From Proales similis (Eukaryota > Rotifera > Eurotatoria > Ploima > Proalidae), in NCBI GenBank assembly GCA_019059635.1, contig JAGVRJ010000003.1, positions 1,178,001-1,242,000 of the forward strand: 64,000 bases of DNA, written 5' to 3'. A model generated the notes under the pieces. It was not told where the DNA came from. It worked only from the letters and a program-made list of their open reading frames with translations, and made no database searches. Every line of letters begins with the position of its first letter. Within the stretch, counting starts at the first letter, position 1. The position numbers were made by a program, and so were the translations under genes. Below, in pieces: positions 54,002 to 64,000 of this stretch.

Positions 54002-55667
54002 CTAGTCTAACCTTTTCTCGGGCCGTCGGGTTATTACAAAGCAGTAAATATTCAAATGTTTGCACAACTGTCGGACCTATTTGTGTAGGTTAAGATTGGA
54101 TCGTTTCAAGAGGCATTGGCGAGGCTTACCATGCATATTCCGTAGTGTACATGGCCCAATGTGACCATCACAGCCATCAGATAGAGAGCAGTCACTTCAA
54201 CTTGACGAGTGAGAAGAGCACTGTCGATGAATGAAAATGTCAAGACAACTGCTGTCAGCGGGATCAATGCCCAGTTGAATATTTCACATCTTGTACGACT
54301 CATTTGTGCTACAATCAGACGACACTGAACAGAAAGAAAATAAATGGACGAACCAGAGCACAGGATGCGAACCAAGCGAGAACCACTTACAGAAATGTTT
54401 GAGAATAAAGTGCCAGTGAGCCAGAGGAAAACTCGCGGCTCAATTTCAAGTATGTGATTTTTCGAGTATAAAATCCAGACGAGCATAAGCGAGAACCAAT
54501 AGATCGTTGAGAATAGCGGCCGAAGAGCCTCGTAAAATGAATTTTGCATCATAGTGCCAGCTTGGTAGGCCCTAGTTTAAGAGATCTAGATTTGCTGATT
54601 GACCAAAATGCAAGAGCTAACTTGTTCGTACCTAATCATGTTGTAGATAGAAAACGGCACCGAGAGGCCAATCGAGACAGCTTTGAGTTTCAGTCGAGTT
54701 CAGCAGACTTGAGCGCTAGAAAAGCAAAAGCACGAACTTACTGTAGATCATGACTTCCAGAAAGAACGGGACCTGGATGTTGGTGAAAGGTACATAAAAC
54801 AGCCAAACTTCTTGACCGAACAGATATGAAACCAAAAACATGAATGTCATTCCCTGGACGATTTGGCCTCAATAAGGATTAAGGAAGCGGTAGAGGCTTG
54901 AAACACTTACCACTTGACTGAGGTCATATGACCATGGAAGGAAGAGCACGCCCGTGTTGTACTTTTCCCAGTGGGATATGATGAACATGGACATTATCAG
55001 CCAGAGGAAGAAGTACATGCGAAATACTCCGATGCCAAACGGTTCATTTCGGCCAAATAGAGAGAATATGGCCAAGGGGAGGAAGAGTGTGGCCCAGCTG
55101 TCTAAGCCATGGTCAAATAGCTCTCCGAGAGGCGAGGAGCTGCCAGTTCGACGCGCTTGCTTGCCGTCTGTGCCGTCGAGATGATGTGACAGAAACTGGC
55201 AGATGGAAAGGGCCAGCCAAACCCAAGGTGGTATGCACGAGCATACGTTAGCTGGCAAGAGGTCGTATTGATCAATGCGATCTCGTATAAAGAGCTGGTT
55301 GCCTGTTAGGTTGCCTTGATTTTCAAACAGGCATAGATCACGATCGGCGCAGTAGCCGAAAAAGTGAAAATCGTAGATTGAGAACAGAACAAACTGAAGT
55401 ATAAGACATGAGAAACCGGTGAAGGTTATCAGGTTGGGCGCCAGCCAGCGAGGATACAGCTTGACAACTGCATTCCAAAATGGATGCATGACATATTTGG
55501 AGAGTGGCGAGTCGTCCACGCAACTATACTGAATTAGACAAAAATTAGTAGACCACTGGTTGTCTAGCAACAGCTCATTCGTCTAGCCTTACTTTATACG
55601 AGTCGAATCCGGCCAGTTGGCTCGAACCCATGTACTCGTAGGAAAATATCCGATCCAGGATACCCAT
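54002..55667 (-). CDS. SELENOI: Ethanolaminephosphotransferase 1 (SELENOI/EPT1), ends at the Sec position
   Basis: Golgi/ER membrane enzyme of the Kennedy pathway transferring phosphoethanolamine from CDP-ethanolamine to diacylglycerol. Seven exons: 55667-55593, 55528-54911, 54853-54742, 54680-54632, 54571-54391, 54324-54130 and 54076-54002 (434 aa). Starts MGILDRIFSYEYMGSSQLAGFDSYK. The CDP-alcohol phosphotransferase motif is intact (DGKQARR, GELFDHGLDSW). Many hydrophobic helices, HWEKYNTGVLFLPW, LEIEPRVFLW and HVHYGICM follow. The last exon gives VRQLCKHLNIYCFVITRRPEKRLD then TAG. In vertebrates the selenocysteine falls at exactly this place (SDU). About 30 extra residues lie before the motif. 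A TTTCAG directly precedes the ATG, so a 5'-leader splice or trans-splice is possible. Confidence 0.93.
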
Positions 55668-57780
55668 CTGAAAGCAAAATATCACTCGATTTACACACTC
55701 TGCCGTGCAAAGAAGAGGTTGATGCGTAAAAGACTTGCGCTTGGGAACTTGAATCGCTCCAAGTACCAAGCACACAAGATGCTGCATAAATCAGTTCGAA
55801 GTCAAGCGCAAATTATGTTAATTCAATGACTTCGCCAGGCATCGGCCAAATTTTTTTTTCAAAATCACAATGCCATCAAGTTAGAAAAAAAAGATGATTT
55901 TAAGAGTGGAATGGATGATTCATAAAAATAAGCAACATCTTAAACCGGTGCCTGGAGAATCGAGCCTAATTATGATGCTTCAAGTTTAAGATCGAAGATT
56001 GTGTGGTCGAAAGACTCGTGCAAACCTTCGCTCGTACGTCGACAATCTGTTTAACTTTCAAAAACCTTGATAAGCCAGTCACACGTCCAAGCGGCTGTCT
56101 TAACAAACTAAGTAGGCAATCGAAACAGCAAAATGGGGTAAATTCGCTGACGATCCCCAAGCAAAACCTTCGAACTATAAATTGACCTTGTTCGGCTCAA
56201 ACTTAAGTTTACAAAGCTGCCTCTATTTCGTTCTAAAACATTCACTTTTCAAACTCTCTTGAGCAGTTGCTTTTATCGATCGCTTGATCAACTAATCTTT
56301 GGTTATGCGTAACCAATTAAATTCAAATTTCCATTCACAATTATTATGAATTAAAGAGACCACATTAAATCTTAACTGCTCAGCAAAATATTTGCCTTTG
56401 GTAATGATCGTGAAATCTGAACCCTCTCTTGAACAATTCATTAGTTAGTTGAGTCAATCAAGTGATTTTGACCTCTTTTTCTTACAAACTGGACACACAG
56501 CGAGTAGATGCTCAACTTACTCCGTTAAAATTATTTGCAATAGAAAAAGTTTCAAATTCTGTATCAACAGCAATCTTGTCTCTGTCGGGCTTTTTTCAAT
56601 TATGAACTGGAAGGAAAATTCGGAAATTCGACTACAAGCGTGATTTTTAGTTGTTGGTTAGTTGACCAATTATTGAAAGAGCAAGCCCTCTCTCGTCCGC
56701 CCCCCTCCCTCTCTGCCTAAATGCGGCAAACACTTGGTTGAGTTATTCTGGACATTTCATGTCGTCGATTGGTTTAAGGCGAGACTTAATGCTCAAGTGA
56801 TGACGCTCAAAGGAGTTCGCCTGGATTCGCAACTCGACCCCAACTTGACTAAATCTTCTCGATTAAAAATGTAATTGATTTGCTGCTTGCCTACCTATTT
56901 ACGGGCGAAAAGAAAGAGAATGGAAATGAGGCCAACAGCTCTATTTCAGTGGGCTAAGCGAGCAAACGAATGAGCGTTTGACTTGGCCAATGGACATGCG
57001 CACACGGGCACGCCCGCCCGAGCCACATGCCTTCTCCCCTACTCGAGCAGAGTATTCGGCTTAACCTACTGGCCCATATGGGACACTATTAATTGCATTC
57101 GGGTCACTCGTATATTCTCTCTTTTCAAATGTTTTTCGTATTCGCGCTTGCTCTCAATCTTTGTTTTGAATCCTCCAACCATAAAATGTATTTGCTCGAT
57201 TGACCTTTGCAATGCCTATTCGTTCTTCTCCTTTCACTCGATAGGTATTTTTTGGTCGCCACTCATAATTATGTGCCGAACATGACTCTCATCATCGGTG
57301 CACAGTGGACTCTTCTCACCGCCGCCGCTCTCTGCTGTTAATGAGGAGACGAACAATCATGTGAACTGATTTATAATATATTGCCCTGGACATGTTAATG
57401 CATCAAAGGTCCTGCATGACTACGACCGTTGACTGAATGCTAGCCCTCCCACGAACGATGAGCGTTCAAGCATTTCAATTGCTATCATCTTAGCCTATTA
57501 CTACATTGTCATTGCTATTAAATTTCGCTCAGACCGCCATGAAACTGTGGTCGCATTAAAGCTTAGCCTCCAACCATTTAGTGTTTATAGATTTGAGCGC
57601 TAGTCCGTAGGTCCATTTATTTGGGATTTAAAGACGTTTTAGCAGGTATTTGCATCCCACTCTCTCTCTCTCTGTTTTAGAATTATGAACGCTATGAAGA
57701 GGAGAGTTTAAGCTTGAGCAAGGAAATGCGTTTTTGATCGCTGGCCTAGGAAGGGATCGTCATCGCAAACAATCAAAAAG
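55668..57780. other. Divergent intergenic region, SELENOI and MSS51-like
   Basis: About 2.1 kb, AT-rich at 55840-56450. Small open frames on both strands have no domain or splice context. It must contain the promoters of both divergent genes. A CT run lies at about 57660-57672. Confidence 0.55.
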
Positions 57781-59094
57781 ATGCAAAAGATGGATAGCGT
57801 CCAAGTATGGAAAGAGATTGAGTTTGGCATACGCCATACTCTAATGCAGCAAGAGAGCGCGCGCAGTTTTTGTGCCTACTGTCATCGGACCGACGATGCT
57901 CTGGACTCGAATGGAGATCGAGTCACATTGGCCAGATGCTACGGCTGTCAAATGGTCTATTACTGCAATCAAGAGCATCAGCGGCTTGACTGGCTTGAGA
58001 ATCACATGCCCAAATGTGCCCAGCTTGAATGGGTGGCCCTCTGCGAACTCGTGCAGTCTTTTCCGTTCGACTTGCAATCGTTGTTAAGCTCTCCATGGAA
58101 CCAGGATGCCTTGGTTCAACCGGTTGACACTTGGACCGAATGGTTTCAAGTTCGTCCACGCTTGGTCGAGCAAATTAACCAGTTGGCGAGTAAATTTCAG
58201 CAAAATCTCATGGAAAAGGAGAGAAACGTTCTGAATCGTTTCAACAGACGCGAGCCGACTGCAAGCGACTTGGTCGACGGACTCTTGGCAGCAGTCACTG
58301 ACTGTCTGACATTTCCCATGACGATTGTAAACGCACTGAAGCAGGCCAACATTAATGTGACCAAGCGCAAAGTCTGCATACATCTTCTCAATCCGCCCGA
58401 GCAGTTTCTTCAAGAATTTCTCACTTATCAAAATTCACAAATAGCCTGTGAACACCTCTACCTGAAATTAGACGAGATTTGTAAAGCTCTGCCTGAGAGC
58501 GAACACATTGAAATAGTCTTGATCTCTCGTGACACTCAATTCAACTCCGAATCGGGCGTTCTCGACTGGTCTCATCAGCTCAACTCTTGGAGCGCTGAAA
58601 AAGCCAACCTGAACACTCTCTCTACACATCTACGCGTCTCTTGTTGGCAAGGCAGCTACTCTACATTTACAATACAGTCCAACGAGTCGCCCGATATTGT
58701 CGTTTCGTTTCATCCGAATTTCACCAAATCGCCGCACAAATTCTTGACCGACTGGTCAGAAGATGTGAAAACAATATTGACCAATCGTTTCCTATGCGTT
58801 TTTACATTCAACGACAAAGAAGACCAGCAGCGCGCTTTTCAAGCCTTAACCTCCTTTAATACGAACGTTCTACTTGCACAAGCGAACCAATTCAGCTCTT
58901 TGCTTTTAAAGCAAGCCGCAAATAGACCGAATCAAATATACGCGTCCAACAGCTACAGTCTGTTTGTTCAGGGCTTCGCCAGCAACCGCTCCAGTTTAGA
59001 GCTGGACTTAAAGACATTGGACAGCCACAACAATCAAGGTCTTCAAGCGTCATCACAAGCTCGAGGTGAGTCGAATGTGGCTAAAAGTGAATAG
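57781..59094 (+). CDS. MSS51: MSS51-type MYND zinc-finger protein
   Basis: A MYND zinc finger (about residues 30-75: CAYCHR, CYGCQMVYYCNQEHQRLDW, H, C) is followed by a C-terminal domain that matches animal MSS51: LTFPMTIVNALKQ, PDIVVSFHPNFTKSPHKFLTDW and YASNSYSLFVQGF. MSS51 relatives are mitochondria-linked proteins of muscle metabolism; yeast Mss51 activates COX1 translation. Start is the ATG at 57781. As read through, the frame ends at 59094 with 437 aa. However, a strong donor (GTGAGT at 59066) splits codon 429 in phase 1, and the next large exon at 59618 begins in phase 1, so the protein may continue for 1,369 more residues. The read-through tail after the donor is only nine residues. 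Confidence 0.85.
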   Translation: MQKMDSVQVWKEIEFGIRHTLMQQESARSFCAYCHRTDDALDSNGDRVTLARCYGCQMVYYCNQEHQRLDWLENHMPKCAQLEWVALCELVQSFPFDLQSLLSSPWNQDALVQPVDTWTEWFQVRPRLVEQINQLASKFQQNLMEKERNVLNRFNRREPTASDLVDGLLAAVTDCLTFPMTIVNALKQANINVTKRKVCIHLLNPPEQFLQEFLTYQNSQIACEHLYLKLDEICKALPESEHIEIVLISRDTQFNSESGVLDWSHQLNSWSAEKANLNTLSTHLRVSCWQGSYSTFTIQSNESPDIVVSFHPNFTKSPHKFLTDWSEDVKTILTNRFLCVFTFNDKEDQQRAFQALTSFNTNVLLAQANQFSSLLLKQAANRPNQIYASNSYSLFVQGFASNRSSLELDLKTLDSHNNQGLQASSQARGESNVAKSE

Positions 59095-59617
59095 ATTTCG
59101 CCATTGGATCAACTCGCACCATTCATTCGATTTCGTTTGACCTCATGCTTGCTTTGAGTCGGTCAGTTGGCGGATTCCGCTGTGTCTGCTGGTAGTTCGG
59201 CTTGAAACGCCCCACTTGATTAGTATTATTATTTTCATTATTATTTCTAGCTCTCCGCACAGACAAAGGCGATCAAATTGGTTTTATGAGCAACTTAACC
59301 TAGTTACACTGACAGACCTACGGTCCGTCGTCCAATACTACTAATATTACTAACACAAGCGTCCCGTTTTATCTTATCTGACACTCGATTTTTTTTCGCT
59401 ATTCATAATTTTCTCTGCAATTCGCCCGCAACGGTCAGAGTGTAGCGCATTGCGCCAACTCAGACGACGCCCTCTCGCTTGCTGCACGCCTCTTTACTTT
59501 TATATATAAATATGAATTGAAAACGAGAAGAAAACTAGAGAGAGAGAGAGAGAAAAAAACTTTTTTTTTCTTTGCTTTTTGTTTTTCTTATAATTAACTC
59601 GTGTGTCGCATTTGTAG
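59095..59617. other. Candidate intron or intergenic spacer between MSS51-like and the disordered protein
   Basis: About 520 bp, far longer than typical introns here. It contains a TATATATAAATA-like motif near 59500, a GA run near 59540 and a long T run before the acceptor at 59617. No start codon with an in-phase donor was found inside, which favours an intron, but a separate gene with a distant or non-coding first exon is not excluded. Confidence 0.5.
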
Positions 59618-62600
59618 AGCTTGAGCCATTCAAACGTAGCCGAAGCATTCAGGATTTGCTTGCGGTCAAAACAACCGATCTAATTTGGAGCAAGCGCGGC
59701 AACGTTGACGCTTGCATTCAAACGCTCGGACTCGAAGATCCGGACAACTACAGTCTCAGGCATATTAACGGAAAACTGCAAATAAACAAATCAATACTGA
59801 GCCAGCAAGACAGACTGAGCCGCATACAAAACCATCGCACCAACAGCATTGAGAACTTTGGAAGCCTTCTGATGAGCAAGCCAGTAAATTTGGTCGACAT
59901 TTGCATAGACGAACCACATACTCCTCATCAAGCTCGGCTGATCGAGACCAGAGCAATGCTAAGCTACTGCGACACGCTAGGAGAGGCAAAGCGGCGAGAT
60001 TGTGAGGAGAACACTCACTGTCGTCCGCCGCCATTGCTTCTACTTGCCAATGGGCCGTCGATAAGCAACTCACTATCTTCGCCGCCCGACCCATGCACAC
60101 GAACCTGCTTAATTGGCGGCTATAGGCCGAGAACTTTTATGAGCGCCAATTACCGGACGAAGCGTTTCTACGAGCCTAAAGAGTTGATAATGCCGCGCAA
60201 GACAGTGGGCACCGCGTTAACAAATCAGAACTCGGCCGCTGAGGATGATGCGAATTTCTCAAACTATGGGCTTCGTTCCGAACAACATCAACCAGAAGCG
60301 CCATTGCCCAGAGTTTCTACCGTGCGTCCGCGCCGATCTCGAGACGTGCTCAACAACTACGAGCAGTTCACAATGCCGAGTGCGAAACCACGAGCCAAGT
60401 GTACTGTCGAGCAGCCATCGACTAAACCGCGCCAAGTCAAGTCAGTTGATGAAAACAGCTCATCGACCTCATCTGAATGGGAGGGTGACTCGGTCGAGAG
60501 TGGCCATCATAATCCTCAGCCTAAACCGAGGTGTTCGGTAAAATTCGATTCCGAGAGTGAAGAAAAAAGTCAAACGGTTGAAGAGTCTTCCGCGTTCGAT
60601 AAAGGACCAGGGATGATTCCGGAGCCGACTGCGAGAAAAATTGGAACCGAATCAGAATATTCAACGTCGGCAACAAGTTCAACGAGCAATAGCGGTAGTG
60701 CGAAACTTTCGAATTGTGAACAAGAATCGATAAAAGAGAGAGCCAAGCCACGCAAAGACCGAAGTAACAATTTGCTCATCTTGTCGTCTTCCTGCTCTTC
60801 GTCGTCACCGCCGCTCTCGTCTAGATCGTCGGGCAGCTCGTACATATTAACGAATGAGGAAAATTATCAGGAAAAACAAGACCAGTCCCAGCTGGCATAC
60901 GAATCGACTAGGCCTTGCGAATTCTCAACGAGCTCGCCACGATCAGAAGAAACCAAACTTGAACAATTTCAAAGCATCCAGCCGAGACATGAGCCCATCG
61001 CCAACAGCCCGATCCTAGATTCTATCCACGTAACCGCTCCTAACGCGGGCTCGTCTGGATTTGTTAATCAAATGAAAAACTTATTCGAGGCAAACATGAA
61101 CAAATCGCCGCTGAACACTTCACTCTCGTCGGCGAATAGCTCCATATCTAAAGCGATTAGATCGCCCGAAATCAGACTTAATCAAAAACCACCGCTGCCC
61201 TCGTCGCCGCCGCCGATTTCAAATTTAAAAATTCTCGAACTAAAATCTTCGCCGACCAAAAACTCGAACGGAACCGCCCCTAGTCAAGTGGCAAGCGAAA
61301 GTGCTGTGAGCAAATTAATAAGCGCCAATCAGCACTCGACTCCTCTCAAAGCGAACTCAAATGGCGATGATTCGTTCAACACCGGCAGCAACACAAGTTC
61401 GAGTGACGCGAAGCAAAAAACAAGACTTTTATCGAACGCGAGTTCAAGCTACACGCTTCAATCGGTGCGGCTCACCCACTCTTCTTGGTTCAGAGTTATG
61501 CGGCCGCCGGCGACTCGGTCCTCAAGTGGAGCTGAACATCCCTCTTCAAACCTGAGCAATGGCTCGACGAGTCAGCAAGCGATTTCTAATCAGCAAACTT
61601 TCATTCAGCATTTGCCAGACCAGGTGGACGAGGTCAAGTTGACGTATGAAGGAGAACGCCGCATGTTCATGCCCGGCTACATGACCACCACTGACATACT
61701 GCGAAATATGCTTCTGAATGGCAATCAGCCAAATGCACCGAGCAATAATCAATCACTCAAGGAAAAAATGCTCCAGCAAATGGGTCCAATGGGTACAATT
61801 GATTCGGCACCAATAAAAGCAAATCATGCGAATCTGAACAATATGAGGCCGAGGGCCCCGCCAAAGAATTTCCCCCAGTTCAGACAAAATCCGCCCAGTC
61901 GAGCACCAGTTGACGAACAACAAATTAAACGATCCAGAAGTATGAGTGGGATAGTTCAGTTGAACGAACCGAGCTCTACTCAAATAATTGACATCGATTT
62001 TGGGGACGAAGAGCCTCATCAGAAAAATTCGATTCAAAATTCTCAGCCAGCTCGACCAGTCAAAGAAGAGATCCGGTTTCCTTTTGAAATTGAGCAAAAC
62101 TCAGCCGGAAATGAAAAAGCCGGGCCGGTCTACGATCAGAGAAGACCAGTGAACTCGTTCTCAGATGCAAAGGTCGATACGCCCTGTGCTTTCGATCCAG
62201 ATGATTTCGATTCGTTCGAAGAATGGTCGTCGGAAGAAAGAGAAGTAGAATCCAAGCCGATTGTTATGGAATATACAGCGCCGTTGCCAGTCGGAATCTA
62301 TTCAGTTGCTCGGCCTGACTTGGCAGGACACCAAATGGAGACCAACGATCGTCTGGTTGAGTTTGATGCAAACGATTTCGACTCGTTTGATGAAAGCGAA
62401 ATGGGCGCGGATCCTTTGAGATCTGCTCAGGAGCTTGACGCGGTGTCTGTAGAGCCCCCTGCTAACGTCTACTCACAGCCAGCAAGCGATATGCAGGTCA
62501 ATCAATTCTACAGTCAATCACAGCAAGCTCGGATGCCCAAAATTTACGAAGCTAGTCAGCCAAAGTATACAGACGTCAAGACAATATCTCCGCGATCACC

Positions 62601-63726
62601 TGAAAAGCAAACGAATGAGGCATTGAATGCAGCTGCAATCAGCGAACAAAGCGATCGAGCTCCCAAAACTCCCAAATTTCTTCGCGCAGCCTTCAGTCGA
62701 ATAAGCAGCCGAGGCACGGCCAAAAAGAGAAGCAAGAGTGTTCCACAAAAGCAGGTTGAAGATGAGCTTGACGACAAGCAGACCACCGACAGAGAAAAGA
62801 AGCTTTTTAAAGGCGTCGGGCCTACAACTAACATAAAAACATTGAACTTGATGGCCAAGGTTCAATCTGAGCATAAGGAGAAGCAGCGGAAAAAAGAGCT
62901 CAGACGAGAAGAGGAGAGGAAAAGAATGCTGGAAGAGGAGAAGTGTCGCAGTGCAAAATCACAAAAATCATCGGGCGGCGATCGTAAACTTTTCAGCTCG
63001 CTCGTGAACACAATATTTCCTATAGGCTCACAGGCGTTCGCTTCGACTGACTCAGACGCAGATGAAATCGGCCAGCGGCAAGAGAAGAAGCGGGCCAGCG
63101 TTCGTCAAATGAAAGCAAAAGACAAAAGCAAGAAAGGCGAGACAGAAACGATCAGCTCGTCGTACAGAGCAGTTTCCACGCCCAATCTGCAAGAGAACGA
63201 TGCGCACCTCGGTCACATTCGACAAGAGAAACAAAACTGCGAGCGAATCGGCAGCAACAATAAGGAGAATTTGATGCGAGCCCTCAGAGCCGAGTTGGAC
63301 GAAGAGATAAAAGACAGAGAGCGCGCCGAGACACGCGAGCACATCATTCAAGGCACTCATCCTCTTGTTTGCAATAAATCTGCCCCGCCAGTTCGCCAAG
63401 AGGTCAAAGTTCTCTCCAAAAGCGTCACATTCATCGATAATCTGGAGTTACAGCCATGCGAGGACTTTGAAATAGAAATAATCGACTCACACCTTCCAGA
63501 AGCAAGACTGCAGAGACAAGAAATAGAAAGAGTAAATTACCAGCCGCATTCGTCGTCTGTCGTCAGTCCCAATCAGGAATCAAGAAACGGAAAATATTTC
63601 GAACGAGTAAAGGCGAGCCAAATGAAAAAGTCCCAAACCCACTCGGACGGACGGTTTGCGGAATGCCAACCGTCGCCTCACGGCAATGCTGTTAAAACAG
63701 GTCGAGTTTTGAAATCAGATCTTTAA
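59618..63726 (+). CDS. Very long, mostly disordered protein region (about 1,370 aa)
   Basis: One open exon after the acceptor TTTGTAG. It begins ELEPFKRSRSIQDLLAVKTTDLIWSK and is rich in Ser, Asn, Gln, Glu and Pro, with Pro stretches (PPLPSSPPPIS). A near-repeated acidic motif occurs twice: DPDDFDSFEEW and DANDFDSFDE. A charged coiled coil (HKEKQRKKELRREEERKRMLEEEK) follows near residue 1080, then a basic stretch. It ends ...GRVLKSDL. No known domain is recognised. The two DFDSF motifs flanked by acidic residues resemble short linear binding motifs. It may be the C-terminal part of the MSS51-like protein (phases fit) or the main exon of a separate gene. Confidence 0.65.
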
Positions 63727-63831
63727 TCTACTTTTCGACAGTTTTTACAAAAATCAAGCATTTAAGACGCTTCCCACATTCCCAAGTTTATTTTACTTAT
63801 TTTTGGCTCTCGCTAGAAAACCTCTTGAAGT

Positions 63832-63837
63832 AATAAA
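63832..63837 (+). terminator. Poly(A) signal of the long disordered protein gene
   Basis: AATAAA 106 bp after the stop codon. Confidence 0.6.
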
Positions 63838-63861
63838 CGATATTTGTAAATTGCGTAAAAA

Positions 63862-63867
63862 TTTATT
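63862..63867 (-). terminator. Poly(A) signal of the gene entering from the right
   Basis: AATAAA on the minus strand about 65 bp after the presumed stop at 63934-63932. Confidence 0.4.
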
Positions 63868-63931
63868 TGAGAGCAAACTTTTCGATCAGAATGACGAGGT
63901 TACGCGTTTCGACTAGATTGGCAGAGCGGCG

Positions 63932-64000
63932 TTAGGAAAACGGCGAAAGGAGCGCTAGCAAGTACTGGTCGGATAGAATGCCGTCGACGAATTCGCCTTT
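63932..64000 (-). CDS. Probable last coding segment of a minus-strand gene (partial)
   Basis: A minus-strand frame reads KGEFVDGILSDQYLLALLSPFS then TAA at 63934-63932. It is followed by a poly(A) signal, which is the only support. Too short to identify; the gene would lie mainly beyond the right edge. Confidence 0.35.
   Translation of the reverse strand, partial: KGEFVDGILSDQYLLALLSPFS

Larger units (their letters stand above)
63727..63931. other. Convergent 3' region with two opposed poly(A) signals
   Basis: About 205 bp containing AATAAA on the plus strand (63832-63837) and AATAAA on the minus strand (63862-63867), consistent with tail-to-tail genes. Confidence 0.5.

Noticed and set aside
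1-64000. CRISPR arrays, bacterial operons, prophage or insertion sequences
   Set aside because: Spliced genes, tRNA structure and protein families are all animal; no regularly spaced repeats or transposase genes were seen.

Overview
This is nuclear DNA from a bilaterian animal with a compact genome. The evidence is a TALE-class Iroquois homeobox gene, many short GT-AG introns (mostly about 50-70 nt, often breaking genes into very small first coding exons), two tRNA-Ile genes, chitin-binding (CBM14) proteins and about twenty conserved animal genes. I cannot fix the species. The chitin-binding gene and compact layout suggest an invertebrate, probably a protostome, but an EGF-CFC (Cripto-like) gene is a surprise for that reading. 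Gene models were built by hand from splice signals, reading-frame phase and remembered family sequences. No alignment was run.

Layout. 1-1.9 kb: 3' truncated sorting nexin (SNX13 type, minus). 3.0-6.6 kb: UBE2V-type ubiquitin E2 variant (plus) and a BLVRB/NmrA-like NAD(P)-binding protein (minus), flanked by two copies of a 301-bp element that differ at one base and carry three strong hairpins. 6.6-9.4 kb: an unrecognised, very basic protein. 10.6-12.7 kb: a secreted protein with three CBM14 domains. 13.1-22.1 kb: three paralogous type I membrane proteins with EGF repeats (plus). Between the second and third copies lie three minus-strand genes: an EGF-CFC gene and PSMG3/COX16, whose stop and start codons overlap as TAATG. 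22.8-26.1 kb: exportin-t, followed by an inverted pair of tRNA-Ile(AAT) genes. 26.9-30.3 kb: DHRS1, roadblock dynein light chain, TMEM126-like. 30.3-43 kb: a gene-poor domain with a one-exon Iroquois gene in the middle. 43-46.8 kb: a ZDHHC palmitoyltransferase and a CIBAR/FAM92-like BAR protein. 46.9-55.7 kb: six closely packed minus-strand genes, in transcription order SELENOI, C19orf44-like, UROD, IQCC, nocturnin, LENG1. 57.8-63.7 kb: an MSS51-type MYND protein that may be spliced to a roughly 1,370-residue disordered region. A probable minus-strand 3' end enters at the right edge.

Most genes are unrelated housekeeping genes placed next to each other. The parts most worth a second look are the EGF/transmembrane family, which shows patchwork identity, a possible new intron made from old exon sequence and loss of a tail motif in one copy; the EGF-CFC gene; the PSMG3-COX16 overlap; and the duplicated hairpin element.
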